A stretch of DNA of 64,000 nucleotides. Origin: Chersky-267 sp963744115 (GTDB lineage Bacteria > Chloroflexota > Limnocylindria > Limnocylindrales > CSP1-4). Numbering within the stretch: position 1 is the stretch's first letter; each line of letters starts with the position of its first letter. The notes under the pieces were generated by a model that ran no database searches, was not told the DNA's origin, and saw only the letters and a list, made by a program, of their open reading frames with translations. Location of the stretch: positions 715,384 through 779,383 of the forward strand of contig CAVUSI010000002.1 in the NCBI GenBank assembly GCA_963744115.1, written 5' to 3'. Position numbers and translations under genes: made by a program. Below are positions 52,354 through 60,610 of the stretch, piece by piece.

Positions 52354-52486
52354 TTGGAGTGCGGCGGCCATGCCGCCGCTTTTGCGATTGGCGATCGCGC
52401 GCCAGGCTCGTCTGCGGGAGCCCGGCTCCCGCTGGCAGGGCGCGGTTCACAAATCGCCACGGCGAGAGATGGGCTCTCGCACTCCA
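52354..52486. repeat. Composite hairpin repeat, copy 2
   Basis: TTGGAGTGCGGCGGCCATGC ... GGGAGCCCGGCTCCC ... GGGCTCTCGCACTCCA. Confidence 0.88.
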
Positions 52487-52533
52487 GACCGGTCGGCGCA
52501 TTCCACATTTTGGTCGGCACGTCTGCCTGTTTT

Positions 52534-52549
52534 GGTCGGCGCGCCGACC
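52534..52549. repeat. GGTCGGCGCGCCGACC palindrome at the glyS 3' end
   Basis: Perfect 16-bp copy ending five bases past the glyS stop; with flanking TTTT/AAAA it could act as a terminator hairpin. Confidence 0.8.
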
Positions 52550-52554
52550 AAAAC

Positions 52555-54840
52555 TTACTTCTCTTCGCCGGCCAGTTCGGAAAAGTCTGCGATGGTCGTA
52601 AACTCGCGCAGCAACTCCGCCAGCAGCGCCAGCCGATTATTGCGCACCGCTTCGTCCTCGGCCATCACCATCACGTCGAGGAAGAATTGGTCCACCGCTT
52701 TGCGCAACCCAGCAATTTCCTCCAGCGCTTCCTGATACTTCCCTGCGCGCTTGTCCTCGACCACCTTCGCGGCCGTCTTGCGTACCGCCGCGTACAGTTC
52801 GCGCTCCGCATCCTTCTCGAAGAGTTCCGCATTAACCGGTTGCACTTCGCTGGTGATACCGGCTTTCTCGAGGATGCGGCGGATGCGCTTGAAGGATACC
52901 GCGAGCGGCTCGAAGTTCTTGGTCCTGCGGATGGCCTTGAGCGCCTTCAATCGCTTCTCGACGTCGACCAGGTCGTCGCTTCCGGCACGCAGCACAGCAT
53001 TCACTTCGTCATAGGCGTAGCCAGACTTTTCGCGCAACACGAAGCGGGCGCGCTCCAGCAGGAATTCCATTACCTGCTTTTCCTGCTGCTCGGTAATCCC
53101 CTTCTTCGGCGGATGCGCCAGCAGCGCTCTGGCCGCGGCGCCTATGAATAAGGATAGAGAAACGTACAGCTTCTTCTCCAGAATGATTTTCACGATGCCA
53201 AGCGCGGCGCGGCGCAACGCGTAAGGATCGCTGGAGCCCGTGGGCACAACGCCTACGGAGAAACAGCCCACGATGGAATCGAGTTTGTCCGCGAGCGCGA
53301 CGGCACAGCCGGTCAAGTTGCGTGGGATAGGGTCATCGAGTCCCACGGGGCGGTAGTGGTCGTACACCGCATCAGCGATTTCCTCGGACTCGCCTTGTGC
53401 ACGCGCGTACAGGCCGCCCACCACGCCTTGCAATTCGGTGAATTCGCGCACCATCTCGGTGGCGAGGTCGCACTTGGCCAACTCGGCGGCGCGGTCCGCA
53501 TCGGCCACATGCGCCTGCATCACCCCGAGGTTGTACCACTGCTCGGCGAGCCAGCGAGCGATGGCACGCACGCGCTCGACCTTGTCAAAGTAACTGCCAA
53601 GCCGCGACTCGTAGGTGACCTTTTGCAGCTTGGGCAGAATGTCCGCGAGCTTCACCTTCTGGTCGGACTCCCAGAAGAAGCGCGCATCGGCGAACCTCGC
53701 GCGCAATACGCGTTCGTGCCCGGCACGCACCAACCCCTTGGTATCCTTGGCCAGATTAATGACCGCCAGGAAGTGCGGTGCCAGTTCCCCGCCCCGTTTT
53801 TCCACGGCGAAATATTTCTGGTGGCCGCGCATCACGGTGATCAGGATCTCGTCGGGCAGTTCGAGGAAGGACGGATCGAAGTCGCCTTGGATCACGCTGG
53901 GAAACTCGTTAAGGTACGACACCAGTTCGAGCAGGTGCGCGTCTTCGTGGATGTGGTAGCCGGAACGCTTGGCGTGGGATTCCAGTTCGCGCACGATCTT
54001 CTCGCGGCGCTCTTCCGAGCGGACGATCACGCCATTGGCGCGAAGCTTCTTCTCGTAGTCGGCAAAGTTGCTGACGCGAATGTGCGGCTGGCCAAGGAAG
54101 CGGTGGCCGGAGGTGGTGTCTCCCGCAGCGACTCCGCCAAAGGAAAACTTCAGGGGCTTGCCATCCAGCAGAGCGACGATCCAGCGGATAGGACGAATGA
54201 ACCGCGCACCCTTGAGTCCGGTCCAGGTCATGGTCTTGGGCCACGAGAGGTCGTGGATCACGCGGGGCAGAATTTCGTAGAGCAGGTCGTAGGACGTGCG
54301 GCCGCGCTTGGTGACCTTGGCGGCGATGAATTCGCCCTTGGCGGTTTGCACGGTGAGGAGTTCGTGGAGACCGACACCCTGCTTTTCGGCGAAGCTGACG
54401 GCCGCTCTGGTCGGCGCGCCGACATTATCATAGGCCACGGACTTGGGCGGGCCGGTGACTTCGAGGTCAAGGTCTGACTGCTTGGCGATGATGCCGCGAA
54501 CCACGGCTGTCAACCGGCGGGGACCGCCGAAGGTTTCCAGCGTGGCGCCTTCCATCAGATTCTCGGCGACGAGATGCTTCTCGAGGATGGTCTTCAGTTC
54601 CGCGACGGCGCGGGGGAGCATGCCGGCGGGAATTTCCTCGGCGCCAATTTCGAAGAGCAGTTCGACGCGGGGAGAGGTTTTGGTCGGCGCGCCTGCCTGC
54701 GCAGTCAGGCCGACCAAATGCGCCGTGGCACGGCCTTTCGCATTCGAAACGGAAGAGGACTTCGACGGCTTGGCTGAACTCTGGGACTTGGAGGCTTTCG
54801 CGTGCTTCACAGAAGTTCCCTTCTTGCGGGCGGCGCTCAT
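52555..54840 (-). CDS. glyS: Glycyl-tRNA synthetase beta subunit with in-frame palindrome insertions
   Basis: ATG 54840 gives 761 residues. The first ~55 are a Ser/Lys/Ala-rich extension (AARKKGTSVKHAKASKSQ) not typical of GlyS. The family body starts RVELLFEIGAEEIPAGMLPRA and includes GPPKSVAYD, WPKTMTWTG, FIRPIRWIVALLDG, GHRFLG and the C-terminal DALR-like region ending FSELAGEEK. It charges tRNA-Gly with GlyQ as an alpha2beta2 enzyme. Two copies of the GTCGGCGCGCCGAC palindrome lie inside, encoding QAGAPTKT near residue 50 and NVGAPTRA near residue 140. Both fall at domain margins. Confidence 0.96.
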   Translation of the reverse strand: MSAARKKGTSVKHAKASKSQSSAKPSKSSSVSNAKGRATAHLVGLTAQAGAPTKTSPRVELLFEIGAEEIPAGMLPRAVAELKTILEKHLVAENLMEGATLETFGGPRRLTAVVRGIIAKQSDLDLEVTGPPKSVAYDNVGAPTRAAVSFAEKQGVGLHELLTVQTAKGEFIAAKVTKRGRTSYDLLYEILPRVIHDLSWPKTMTWTGLKGARFIRPIRWIVALLDGKPLKFSFGGVAAGDTTSGHRFLGQPHIRVSNFADYEKKLRANGVIVRSEERREKIVRELESHAKRSGYHIHEDAHLLELVSYLNEFPSVIQGDFDPSFLELPDEILITVMRGHQKYFAVEKRGGELAPHFLAVINLAKDTKGLVRAGHERVLRARFADARFFWESDQKVKLADILPKLQKVTYESRLGSYFDKVERVRAIARWLAEQWYNLGVMQAHVADADRAAELAKCDLATEMVREFTELQGVVGGLYARAQGESEEIADAVYDHYRPVGLDDPIPRNLTGCAVALADKLDSIVGCFSVGVVPTGSSDPYALRRAALGIVKIILEKKLYVSLSLFIGAAARALLAHPPKKGITEQQEKQVMEFLLERARFVLREKSGYAYDEVNAVLRAGSDDLVDVEKRLKALKAIRRTKNFEPLAVSFKRIRRILEKAGITSEVQPVNAELFEKDAERELYAAVRKTAAKVVEDKRAGKYQEALEEIAGLRKAVDQFFLDVMVMAEDEAVRNNRLALLAELLREFTTIADFSELAGEEK
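54409..54423. repeat. GTCGGCGCGCCGAC palindrome inside glyS
   Basis: In-frame copy coding VGAPT between SVAYD and AAVSFAEKQ, where other GlyS proteins have a short acidic or polar loop. Confidence 0.85.
54682..54716. repeat. Extended palindrome inside the glyS N-terminal extension
   Basis: GGTCGGCGCGCC - TGCCTGCGCAGTCA - GGCCGACC, read as LVGLTAQAGAPT. Confidence 0.85.
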
Positions 54841-54876
54841 GCGGCCACCTCGGGGGTACCGTTCCACTTCGGGAAT

Positions 54877-54890
54877 GTCGGCGCGCCGAC
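54877..54890. repeat. GTCGGCGCGCCGAC palindrome upstream of glyS
   Basis: Perfect copy 36 bases upstream of the glyS ATG. Confidence 0.85.
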
Positions 54891-54971
54891 ATTTCTAGTC
54901 TTTGTAGGGATGGCCTTCTGAGGCCGTCCGAAAAACCTAGCGTCAAGGAATTCATGTCCGGGCAGGGCAAG

Positions 54972-55006
54972 CGTTGCGGTCCGCCTCAGAAGGCGGACCC
55001 TACAAG
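54972..55006. repeat. Small hairpin repeat GGTCCGCCT-AGGCGGACC
   Basis: TTGCGGTCCGCCTCAGAAGG continuing to CGGACCCTACA; a near-identical copy lies at 56545-56575. Confidence 0.75.
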
Positions 55007-55034
55007 AGCCACTAAACATTAGCGTGCGATATTT

Positions 55035-55049
55035 GGTCGGCGCGCCGAC
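55035..55049. repeat. GTCGGCGCGCCGAC palindrome
   Basis: Perfect copy directly before composite repeat copy 3. Confidence 0.85.
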
Positions 55050-55052
55050 ATT

Positions 55053-55190
55053 TTGGAGTGCGCCGGCCGTGCCGCCGCTTTTGCGATTGAGCAATTGGCC
55101 GGAGAGTTGGCTGCGGGAGCTGGGCTCCCATTGGCCTGATTCGTGACTGGGCTGAGTTTGTAAAAGCGAGAGCCGGGCTCTCGGACTCCA
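55053..55190. repeat. Composite hairpin repeat, copy 3, between glyQ and glyS
   Basis: TTGGAGTGCGCCGGCCGTGC ... GGGAGCTGGGCTCCC ... CCGGGCTCTCGGACTCCA, eight bases after the glyQ stop. Confidence 0.85.
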
Positions 55191-55198
55191 CAGGGGGT

Positions 55199-56311
55199 TC
55201 ACGAGCGCACCTCGTGGAGAGGCTGGATACCGGGTGTGGCCAGTTTGGTCGGCACGCCGACATTGTCCTTGCCGCCGATCTGGTCAAGGTATGCAGCGGC
55301 GGTGCGGCACGCCAAGGTGCGCACGCGTTGCATCAGCGCGGCGCGTTCGGTGGTGGAGATGACGCCGCGGGCATCCATCAGGTTAAAGAGGTGCGAACAC
55401 TTGAGGCAGTGGTCGTAGGCGGCGAGCAGCGGGTAACGTGCGCGAGCCTTGGCCGACGCGCCGGTCGTCGGTGACGGGCCCGCAATCGCAGGCGCGCCCG
55501 CCGGTGAAGCCGGAAGCGCGAGATGGCCCTGCGTCCCTTCCCCACCGTGCTTCTCGGTTTTGGTCGGCGCGCCGACCAAAACTTTCCAGCCATCCAGCAG
55601 TTCCTTGGCTTCTTTTTCGTGCAACTCAAACTCGGCGCGGAGCGCCTTGGCGTCGCTCTTGTCGAAACTGTATTCAGAAAGCTGCTGCTCTTCCGCCAAG
55701 CGAATCTGTCCGTAGGTCATGCCCGGGGTCCAGCGGATGTCGTAGACACTCTCTACATCTTGGAGGAAGGCGCAGATGCGTTCCAGGCCGTACGTGATCT
55801 CTACGGAGATGGGGTCGAGGTCGATGCCGCCGCTCTGCTGGAAGTAGGTGAACTGGGTAATCTCCAGTCCGTCGAGGAGAACTTGCCAACCGATGCCCCA
55901 AGCGCCAAGCGTGGGCGACTCCCAATTGTCTTCCTCGAAGCGAATGTCATGCTCGCGCAGGTCGATGCCGATGGCTTCCAAGCTGCGCAGGTACAAATCC
56001 TGAATGTCGTTAGGCGCGGGCTTGAGGATGACCTGATACTGAAAATGTTTGTAGAGGCGGTTGGGATTTTCGCCGTAGCGTCCGTCGGCGGGCCGACGCG
56101 AGGGTTGGACGTAAGCGACGCGGTAGGGAGCGGAGCCGAGGACGCGCAGAAAGGTTTCCGGGTGCATGGTGCCGGCGCCGACTTCGGTGTCGTAGGGTTG
56201 CTGGAGGACGCAGCCTTGGCGATCCCAATAGTGCATCAACTTCAGGATGAGCTCCTGGAAAGTGAGGCCGGAAGCCTTGGGCTTCGATTGAAGTTTTACT
56301 TTAGTTGGCAC
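55199..56311 (-). CDS. glyQ: Glycyl-tRNA synthetase alpha subunit with ~49-residue insertion
   Basis: ATG 56311 gives 370 residues, longer than the usual ~300. The core is typical: LTFQELILKLMHYWDRQGCVLQQPYD, GAGTMHPETFLRVLG, YVQPSRRPADGRYGENPNRL, FEEDNWESPTLGAWGIGWQV and CLKCSHLFNLMDARGVIS. Between LLDGWKVL and YPLLAAYDH an insertion of about 49 residues begins VGAPTKTEKHGGEG and continues Pro/Ala-rich to KARAR. A second VGVPTK lies near the C-terminus. Both begin in copies of the genomic palindrome. It lies upstream of glyS on the same strand, an operon separated by repeat elements. Confidence 0.96.
   Translation of the reverse strand: MPTKVKLQSKPKASGLTFQELILKLMHYWDRQGCVLQQPYDTEVGAGTMHPETFLRVLGSAPYRVAYVQPSRRPADGRYGENPNRLYKHFQYQVILKPAPNDIQDLYLRSLEAIGIDLREHDIRFEEDNWESPTLGAWGIGWQVLLDGLEITQFTYFQQSGGIDLDPISVEITYGLERICAFLQDVESVYDIRWTPGMTYGQIRLAEEQQLSEYSFDKSDAKALRAEFELHEKEAKELLDGWKVLVGAPTKTEKHGGEGTQGHLALPASPAGAPAIAGPSPTTGASAKARARYPLLAAYDHCLKCSHLFNLMDARGVISTTERAALMQRVRTLACRTAAAYLDQIGGKDNVGVPTKLATPGIQPLHEVRS
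55247..55261. repeat. Palindrome variant GGTCGGCACGCCGAC inside glyQ 3' end
   Basis: In-frame, coding NVGVPTK, 15 codons before the stop. Confidence 0.8.
55562..55577. repeat. GGTCGGCGCGCCGACC palindrome inside glyQ
   Basis: In-frame perfect 16-bp copy, coding LVGAPTK at the head of the ~49-residue insertion. Confidence 0.88.
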
Positions 56312-56618
56312 GTGCGCTCCTCAAGTGATGCTTGCCATACGTCGATGCACAAAATCTGAGAATTAAAGCATATCTTTAAGTTATAGCCCAACGATGCGCT
56401 CGCCATTTTCAAGCTCGATCTCACAAAACCGCGACCTCAAGCTTAACTTTACCTTGATGCTCATTTATTACTTTAAGTCCCGCAACCCAATCCTTGTTGC
56501 TCTAAAGTTTTGCTTTAGCCGAATTCTTCTTACTGCTCCGTTTGCGGTCCGCCTCGGAAGGCGGACCATACAGAATCGTCCCACTTCCGCCCGGCCGAGT
56601 TTGTCGGCGGGCCGACGT
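56312..56618. other. Upstream region of glyQ with dispersed hairpins
   Basis: No gene is seen. It holds the GGTCCGCCT/AGGCGGACC hairpin at 56545-56575 and a GTCGGCGGGCCGAC palindrome variant at 56603-56616; A/T-rich stretches near 56,360-56,480 could carry the glyQ promoter. Confidence 0.45.
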
Positions 56619-56757
56619 TTTGGAGTGCGGTGGCCCTGCCGCCGCCTTTGCGATCCAGGAGTTTTCTGGACCCCGGCCGGCGGGAGCCGGGCTCCCGCTG
56701 GAGCGAAGATACCGACCTTCACACCGCAAAAAGCGGGAGCGGACTCCCGCACTCCAA
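56619..56757. repeat. Composite hairpin repeat, copy 4
   Basis: TTGGAGTGCGGTGGCCCTGC ... GGGAGCCGGGCTCCC ... GGACTCCCGCACTCCAA, abutting the recO stop. Confidence 0.88.
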
Positions 56758-56758
56758 A

Positions 56759-57496
56759 TCAGGTTTCGAGTAACGCGCGGGTCGCTAGTTTGCGTTCCGT
56801 GTGATGCTCGATCCAGCTGAAGCCTGCCTCGCGTAATTCTTTGGCTCCGGGTAACGTCGTGAGCGCCTCGTCCAACTGATCCAGGCGCTGCTTGGTGAAC
56901 ACTTCCGCCAGTTCACGAGCTTCGTGCGAAACCGGCTTCATGCCCGAGTGACGATGCTCCGCGTCGTACAGGCCGGGATGGAAGCGATCCTGAAAGGCGA
57001 TTCCCTTCCCGAAGGGCTTGCCGCACACGGCGCAAAGATCGAAGCGGGGTAGCCAGCCCGCCAAGCGCACGGTCCAAAACGCGAAGTAGGTCAGCGGCAG
57101 AGCGGAAGCGCCGCGGCGTTCTACTTCTTTGGCGGTGAGCAGGATCAATCGGAACATAGATTCGTTTACTTCGTGTTCCGGCAAGACCTGTTCGGCCACT
57201 TCGCTGACGAGCGCGAGACCGGTGCTGAGGCTGTAGTCGCTCTGGGCCTTGTTGAAGGAGTCGAGCAATTCGGCCTGCTGGATGCGCACCAGGTCGCGGG
57301 TTTCCCGTTCGACGTACCAAATCTGCACGTGAGACAACAGTTCGAGCGTGGAGCCGTAGCGGTTCTTCAGGCGGCGCGCGCCAGCGGCTACACCACGCAT
57401 GCGTCCCGAGGCGCGGCCCAGAAAACTGACCAGGCGATCCGCCTCACCCAGAGGAAAGGTCTTCAGGATGATGGCTTCCGTTTCGCGGGCAGGCAT
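56759..57496 (-). CDS. recO: DNA repair protein RecO
   Basis: The start ATG 57496 gives 245 residues: MPARETEAIILKTFPLGEADRLVSFLGRASG is the standard RecO OB-fold opening. RMRGVAAGARRLKNRYGSTLE is the DNA-binding strand region. FDLCAVCGKPFGKG keeps one Cys pair of the zinc site. RecO loads RecA through RecFOR in gap repair. No Shine-Dalgarno is present at this start; the GTCGGCGCGCCGAC palindrome at 57504-57517 lies immediately upstream, and an in-frame upstream start would add LAVGAPTLR. Confidence 0.94.
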   Translation of the reverse strand: MPARETEAIILKTFPLGEADRLVSFLGRASGRMRGVAAGARRLKNRYGSTLELLSHVQIWYVERETRDLVRIQQAELLDSFNKAQSDYSLSTGLALVSEVAEQVLPEHEVNESMFRLILLTAKEVERRGASALPLTYFAFWTVRLAGWLPRFDLCAVCGKPFGKGIAFQDRFHPGLYDAEHRHSGMKPVSHEARELAEVFTKQRLDQLDEALTTLPGAKELREAGFSWIEHHTERKLATRALLET

Positions 57497-57503
57497 GCGC
57501 AAT

Positions 57504-57517
57504 GTCGGCGCGCCGAC
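57504..57517. repeat. GTCGGCGCGCCGAC palindrome at the recO start
   Basis: Perfect copy covering positions -8 to -21 relative to the recO ATG, where a ribosome binding site would normally be. Confidence 0.85.
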
Positions 57518-57547
57518 CGCGAGGAGAGGCGTAAGAGCAGTCCTCAC

Positions 57548-57845
57548 CTAAAACGAGCGCGCGTGCAGAACTTAATTACTTACCATACGCGCTGTAGGAG
57601 AAGCAATGCTGGCGTGGGGGAAACTGTGGAGAAGTGGGATGTAGTGCGCGATACGGGTTGTGCGCGAGGGGAAATCTGGTCGGCGCGCCGACATTGCGCG
57701 GTCCTCGCGGAGTGGGATTGCTGGTATTGCAAATCGAAGAGGGATTCCTCGCTGCGCCTGCTTGCCGCAGGCAGGCTCGGAATGACGGAGAGTGCTGGGG
57801 GAAGTGGCGCGGCGGGGAAGGATCAGTGAACGGATCTGAGTCGAT
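57548..57845. repeat. Repeat-rich intergenic stretch upstream of recO
   Basis: No gene is seen. It contains GGTCGGCGCGCCGAC at 57678-57692 and a piece of the TCATTCCGAGC family (GAGGGATTCCTCGC ... CTCGGAATGACGG) at 57737-57786 with an inserted GCCTGCTTGCCGCAGGCAGG hairpin. Confidence 0.75.
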
Positions 57846-57987
57846 ATGGAATGCGGCGGCCCGGCCGCCGCTTTTGCGGTCGCTGCGTTGGCGGAGGAGT
57901 TGTTGGTTGCAGGAGCCGGGCTCCCGCTGGGGCGATTCGTGGCTGGGGTGAGTTTGCAAAAGCGAGAGCTGGGCTCTCGCACTCCAA
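57846..57987. repeat. Composite hairpin repeat, copy 5
   Basis: TGGAATGCGGCGGCCCGGCC ... GGAGCCGGGCTCCCGCTGG ... GCTGGGCTCTCGCACTCCAA, followed by the degenerate palindrome GGCGGCGCGCCCGCC at 57991-58005. Confidence 0.85.
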
Positions 57988-58005
57988 ACGGCGGCGCGCC
58001 CGCCG

Positions 58006-58336
58006 TTGGCAGGACGGATTTTCTCGAGCTTACAGCTGCAACTCTTGCGGTTTCAGGAGGAACGGAGGCGACCTAGATTCTGTTAACTTAGATTTTCCGC
58101 CAACAACATTATAGGACGCGACCTTCTGCCACTTCCCTTTTGGCGTCGGGGCAAAGGCTTCTGGTTGCTATCGGGCGCTGCCCGTCCTTGCGAGCCTTGC
58201 TACGGCAGGGCAAGCTCAAGATCCGCGACCACACGTGTGCGGATCAGGGGCTTGCGGCGGCTGGCGATTCGGCGTAGGTTATGTGCGAAATTGCCGCCCG
58301 CCGCCCGTCAAAAAAACGCACATCCAGGAGAATCCC
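58006..58336. other. Upstream region of the DUF3011 gene
   Basis: No gene is seen. The ribosome binding site CAGGAGAA for the downstream gene lies at 58325-58332. Confidence 0.4.
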
Positions 58337-59284
58337 ATGCGAACCTGTCGATTGTTTTTCGTTTTGGTGGTGGTGTTGATTTCGGTTGGCCGCGCTCAGG
58401 CGCAACAGACCGTTACGTGTTCGTCGGACGATGGCAAGCGGCACTACTGCAACGCGGAAACGCGAGCCGGGGTACAGATGGTGAAGCAGCGCAGCGGGTC
58501 GCCGTGCGTCCAGGACCAGACGTGGGGATATGATAACCGGGGCATCTGGGTGGACCGGGGGTGTCGCGCGGACTTTCTGCTGGCGGGAAATGCCGGGCCG
58601 GGCGGATACGGTGGGCAGACGGTCTCCTGCTCGTCGGACGACGGCGGGCGGCACCACTGCCCTGCCGACACGCATAACGGCGTGCAGATGACCAAGCAGC
58701 GCAGCGGGTCGCCGTGCACGGAGGGGCGGACCTGGGGTTTTGATGATCAGAGTGGAATCTGGGTAGATAAAGGATGCCGCGCGGACTTCAGCGTGGGCGG
58801 AAGCAATGGATATGGCAGCGGGTATGGGAACCAGCCCGTTTCGAGCCGGACGGTGCGGTGCTCGTCGGATGATGGCAAGCGAAACTACTGTTCGGTGGAT
58901 ACCACGAATGCGCGGATCCGCATGGTGAAGCAGGTGAGCGGATCGTCTTGCGTGGAAGGAACGACGTGGGGATTCGATACGCGGGGGATCTGGGTAGATA
59001 AAGGATGCCGCGCGGATTTCGCGGTGGAGACGGGCGGGCGGTATGGAAATGGGTATGGGAACGGCAACGGCTATGGAGACGACGCGGCGCAGGGACGGAC
59101 GTGCACGCAGGCCGTGGGTGCGCAACGGGCGAACCAGTTGGTGCAGCAGTGCACACAAGTGTCTCCGGCAACGCATCCGCCGTGCAACGCGCAGAACACT
59201 TGCAAGATGATCACGGACGAGATTAAGAGGAGCTGCAAGATTCTGGGGTACAACGCGCCGGGGGTTTGCGATGAGTATCGGTGA
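58337..59284 (+). CDS. Secreted DUF3011-repeat protein
   Basis: ATG 58337 follows CAGGAGAA and gives 315 residues with a signal peptide (LFFVLVVVLISVGRAQA). Three DUF3011 repeats follow, starting TVTCSSDDGKRHYC, TVSCSSDDGGRHHC and TVRCSSDDGKRNYC. Each has a conserved RGIWVDxGCRADF end and two to three cysteines that probably form disulfides. Gly/Tyr/Asn-rich linkers separate the repeats. The C-terminal 60 residues are a different Cys-rich piece (CTQAVGAQRANQLVQQC). Function of DUF3011 is unknown; a carbohydrate- or surface-binding role is inference. Confidence 0.9.
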   Translation: MRTCRLFFVLVVVLISVGRAQAQQTVTCSSDDGKRHYCNAETRAGVQMVKQRSGSPCVQDQTWGYDNRGIWVDRGCRADFLLAGNAGPGGYGGQTVSCSSDDGGRHHCPADTHNGVQMTKQRSGSPCTEGRTWGFDDQSGIWVDKGCRADFSVGGSNGYGSGYGNQPVSSRTVRCSSDDGKRNYCSVDTTNARIRMVKQVSGSSCVEGTTWGFDTRGIWVDKGCRADFAVETGGRYGNGYGNGNGYGDDAAQGRTCTQAVGAQRANQLVQQCTQVSPATHPPCNAQNTCKMITDEIKRSCKILGYNAPGVCDEYR

Positions 59285-59600
59285 GGCGAGGACTGCCAAA
59301 GGATAGCTGACAGTTCACAGCGGATAGCTCTTAGCCGCCGATCACTGCTCGTTCGACGCGGAGGCAAGTCCTATATCGAAGAGAGATTCCTCACTTCGCA
59401 GACTGCGCCTGCCTGCCGCAGGCGGGTTCGGGATGACGGAACGCGGAGGTGGAGAGAATGTCGGCGCGCCGACAAATGAAGTAATGGTTGAAGTGTTCGG
59501 AGTTCCCACTTGGAAGAGTATTGGTGTTTGCGAGTCTCAAGACCCTGCCTGCGGCAGGTAGGCCGCACCCACATGTACTGGCTGGTCCGCGTGCCGACGA
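59285..59600. repeat. Intergenic stretch with dispersed repeats
   Basis: No gene is seen. A TCATTCCGAGC-family piece (GAGAGATTCCTCAC ... TTCGGGATGACGG) lies at 59383-59438 and a perfect GTCGGCGCGCCGAC at 59460-59473. Confidence 0.75.
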
Positions 59601-59738
59601 TTTGGTGCGACAGCGCCCGGCTGCTACTTTTACGATTGCGGTGCGAGCAGTTGGTGAGTTTGCGGGAGCCGGGCTCCCGCTGGGGCAATTTTGTTGTGGG
59701 ATTATCCGCAAAAGCGGCAGCTCGGCTGCCGCACTCCA
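59601..59738. repeat. Composite hairpin repeat, copy 6
   Basis: TTTGGTGCGACAGCGCCCGG ... GGAGCCGGGCTCCCGCTGG ... GCTCGGCTGCCGCACTCCA; the left outer arm is degenerate. Confidence 0.75.
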
Positions 59739-59807
59739 CGGTACACTGGCGCTAGATGGGATGAGACGGCACGGGCTTGAGCTGGTGCTGGTGGCGCTGC
59801 GGATTCG

Positions 59808-60461
59808 ATGATACCGATTAAGGACGACAACCCTACACGGACATTTCCGTTTGTGAATTGGGCGTTGATTCTGATCAACGTGGTGGTGTTCTTTTACCAG
59901 GTGCACTTGCCACCGCATGCGGCGAAGGCGTTCCTGGTGGCGAACGCGACCGTGCCGATGCGGATCCCGGCGTTTCTGGCGGGATACTTGGGATTCAAGA
60001 TGGCGTTCTATCCGATGTTCACGAGCATGTTTCTGCACGGCGGGTTGATGCACCTGCTGGGGAACATGCTGTTCCTGTATGTATTCGGGGACAACGTGGA
60101 GGATTACTTCGGGCACGCGGCGTATCTATTGTTCTATTTGTTCTGCGGAATCGGGTCGGGGTTCATCCATGTGCTGTTCAACCTGCACTCTTCCCTTCCG
60201 GCGATTGGAGCGAGTGGAGCGATCAGCGGAGTGATGGGCGCGTACGCAGTGCTGTACCCGCGGGCGAATGTGCTCATGCTGTTCTTTATTTTTCTGATTC
60301 CGATTCCCGCGTTGTTCGTGCTGGGGTATTGGTTCGTGCTGCAGTTTCTGGAAGGGATCGGGGAGTTTGGCGCGGCGAACGCGGGCGGCGTGGCGTGGTG
60401 GGCGCACATCGGGGGATTTTTGACAGGGGTGTTGATCGCGTGGGTGGCGAAGAAGAGATAA
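59808..60461 (+). CDS. Rhomboid-family intramembrane serine protease
   Basis: This 217-residue protein has about six membrane helices and opens with the usual rhomboid N-terminus IPIKDDNPTRTFPFVNWALILIN. The catalytic dyad is Ser136 in GASGAISGVMGAY and His200 in WWAHIGGFLTGV. HGGLMHLLGNMLFLYVFGDNVED is the conserved L1/TM2 segment. It cleaves membrane-protein substrates within the bilayer. Substrates are unknown. The ATG has no strong ribosome binding site. Confidence 0.93.
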   Translation: MIPIKDDNPTRTFPFVNWALILINVVVFFYQVHLPPHAAKAFLVANATVPMRIPAFLAGYLGFKMAFYPMFTSMFLHGGLMHLLGNMLFLYVFGDNVEDYFGHAAYLLFYLFCGIGSGFIHVLFNLHSSLPAIGASGAISGVMGAYAVLYPRANVLMLFFIFLIPIPALFVLGYWFVLQFLEGIGEFGAANAGGVAWWAHIGGFLTGVLIAWVAKKR

Positions 60462-60610
60462 CAGGAAGTCGACAGTCGACAGGTTTTAGTCCACAGCCGA
60501 GAACCGAAGGCAGAATCTTAACGCAGAGGGCGCAGAGATAACCGGAGACAACGGAGAGTTTTGTCGACTGCCTGCTTATCGAATAGCTGAATCACTCCAG
60601 TTCAAGTGGT
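60462..60610. other. Convergent intergenic region
   Basis: Contains the simple CGCAGAGGGCGCAGAG motif near 60,521 that also occurs near 45,700. No gene is seen. Confidence 0.45.
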
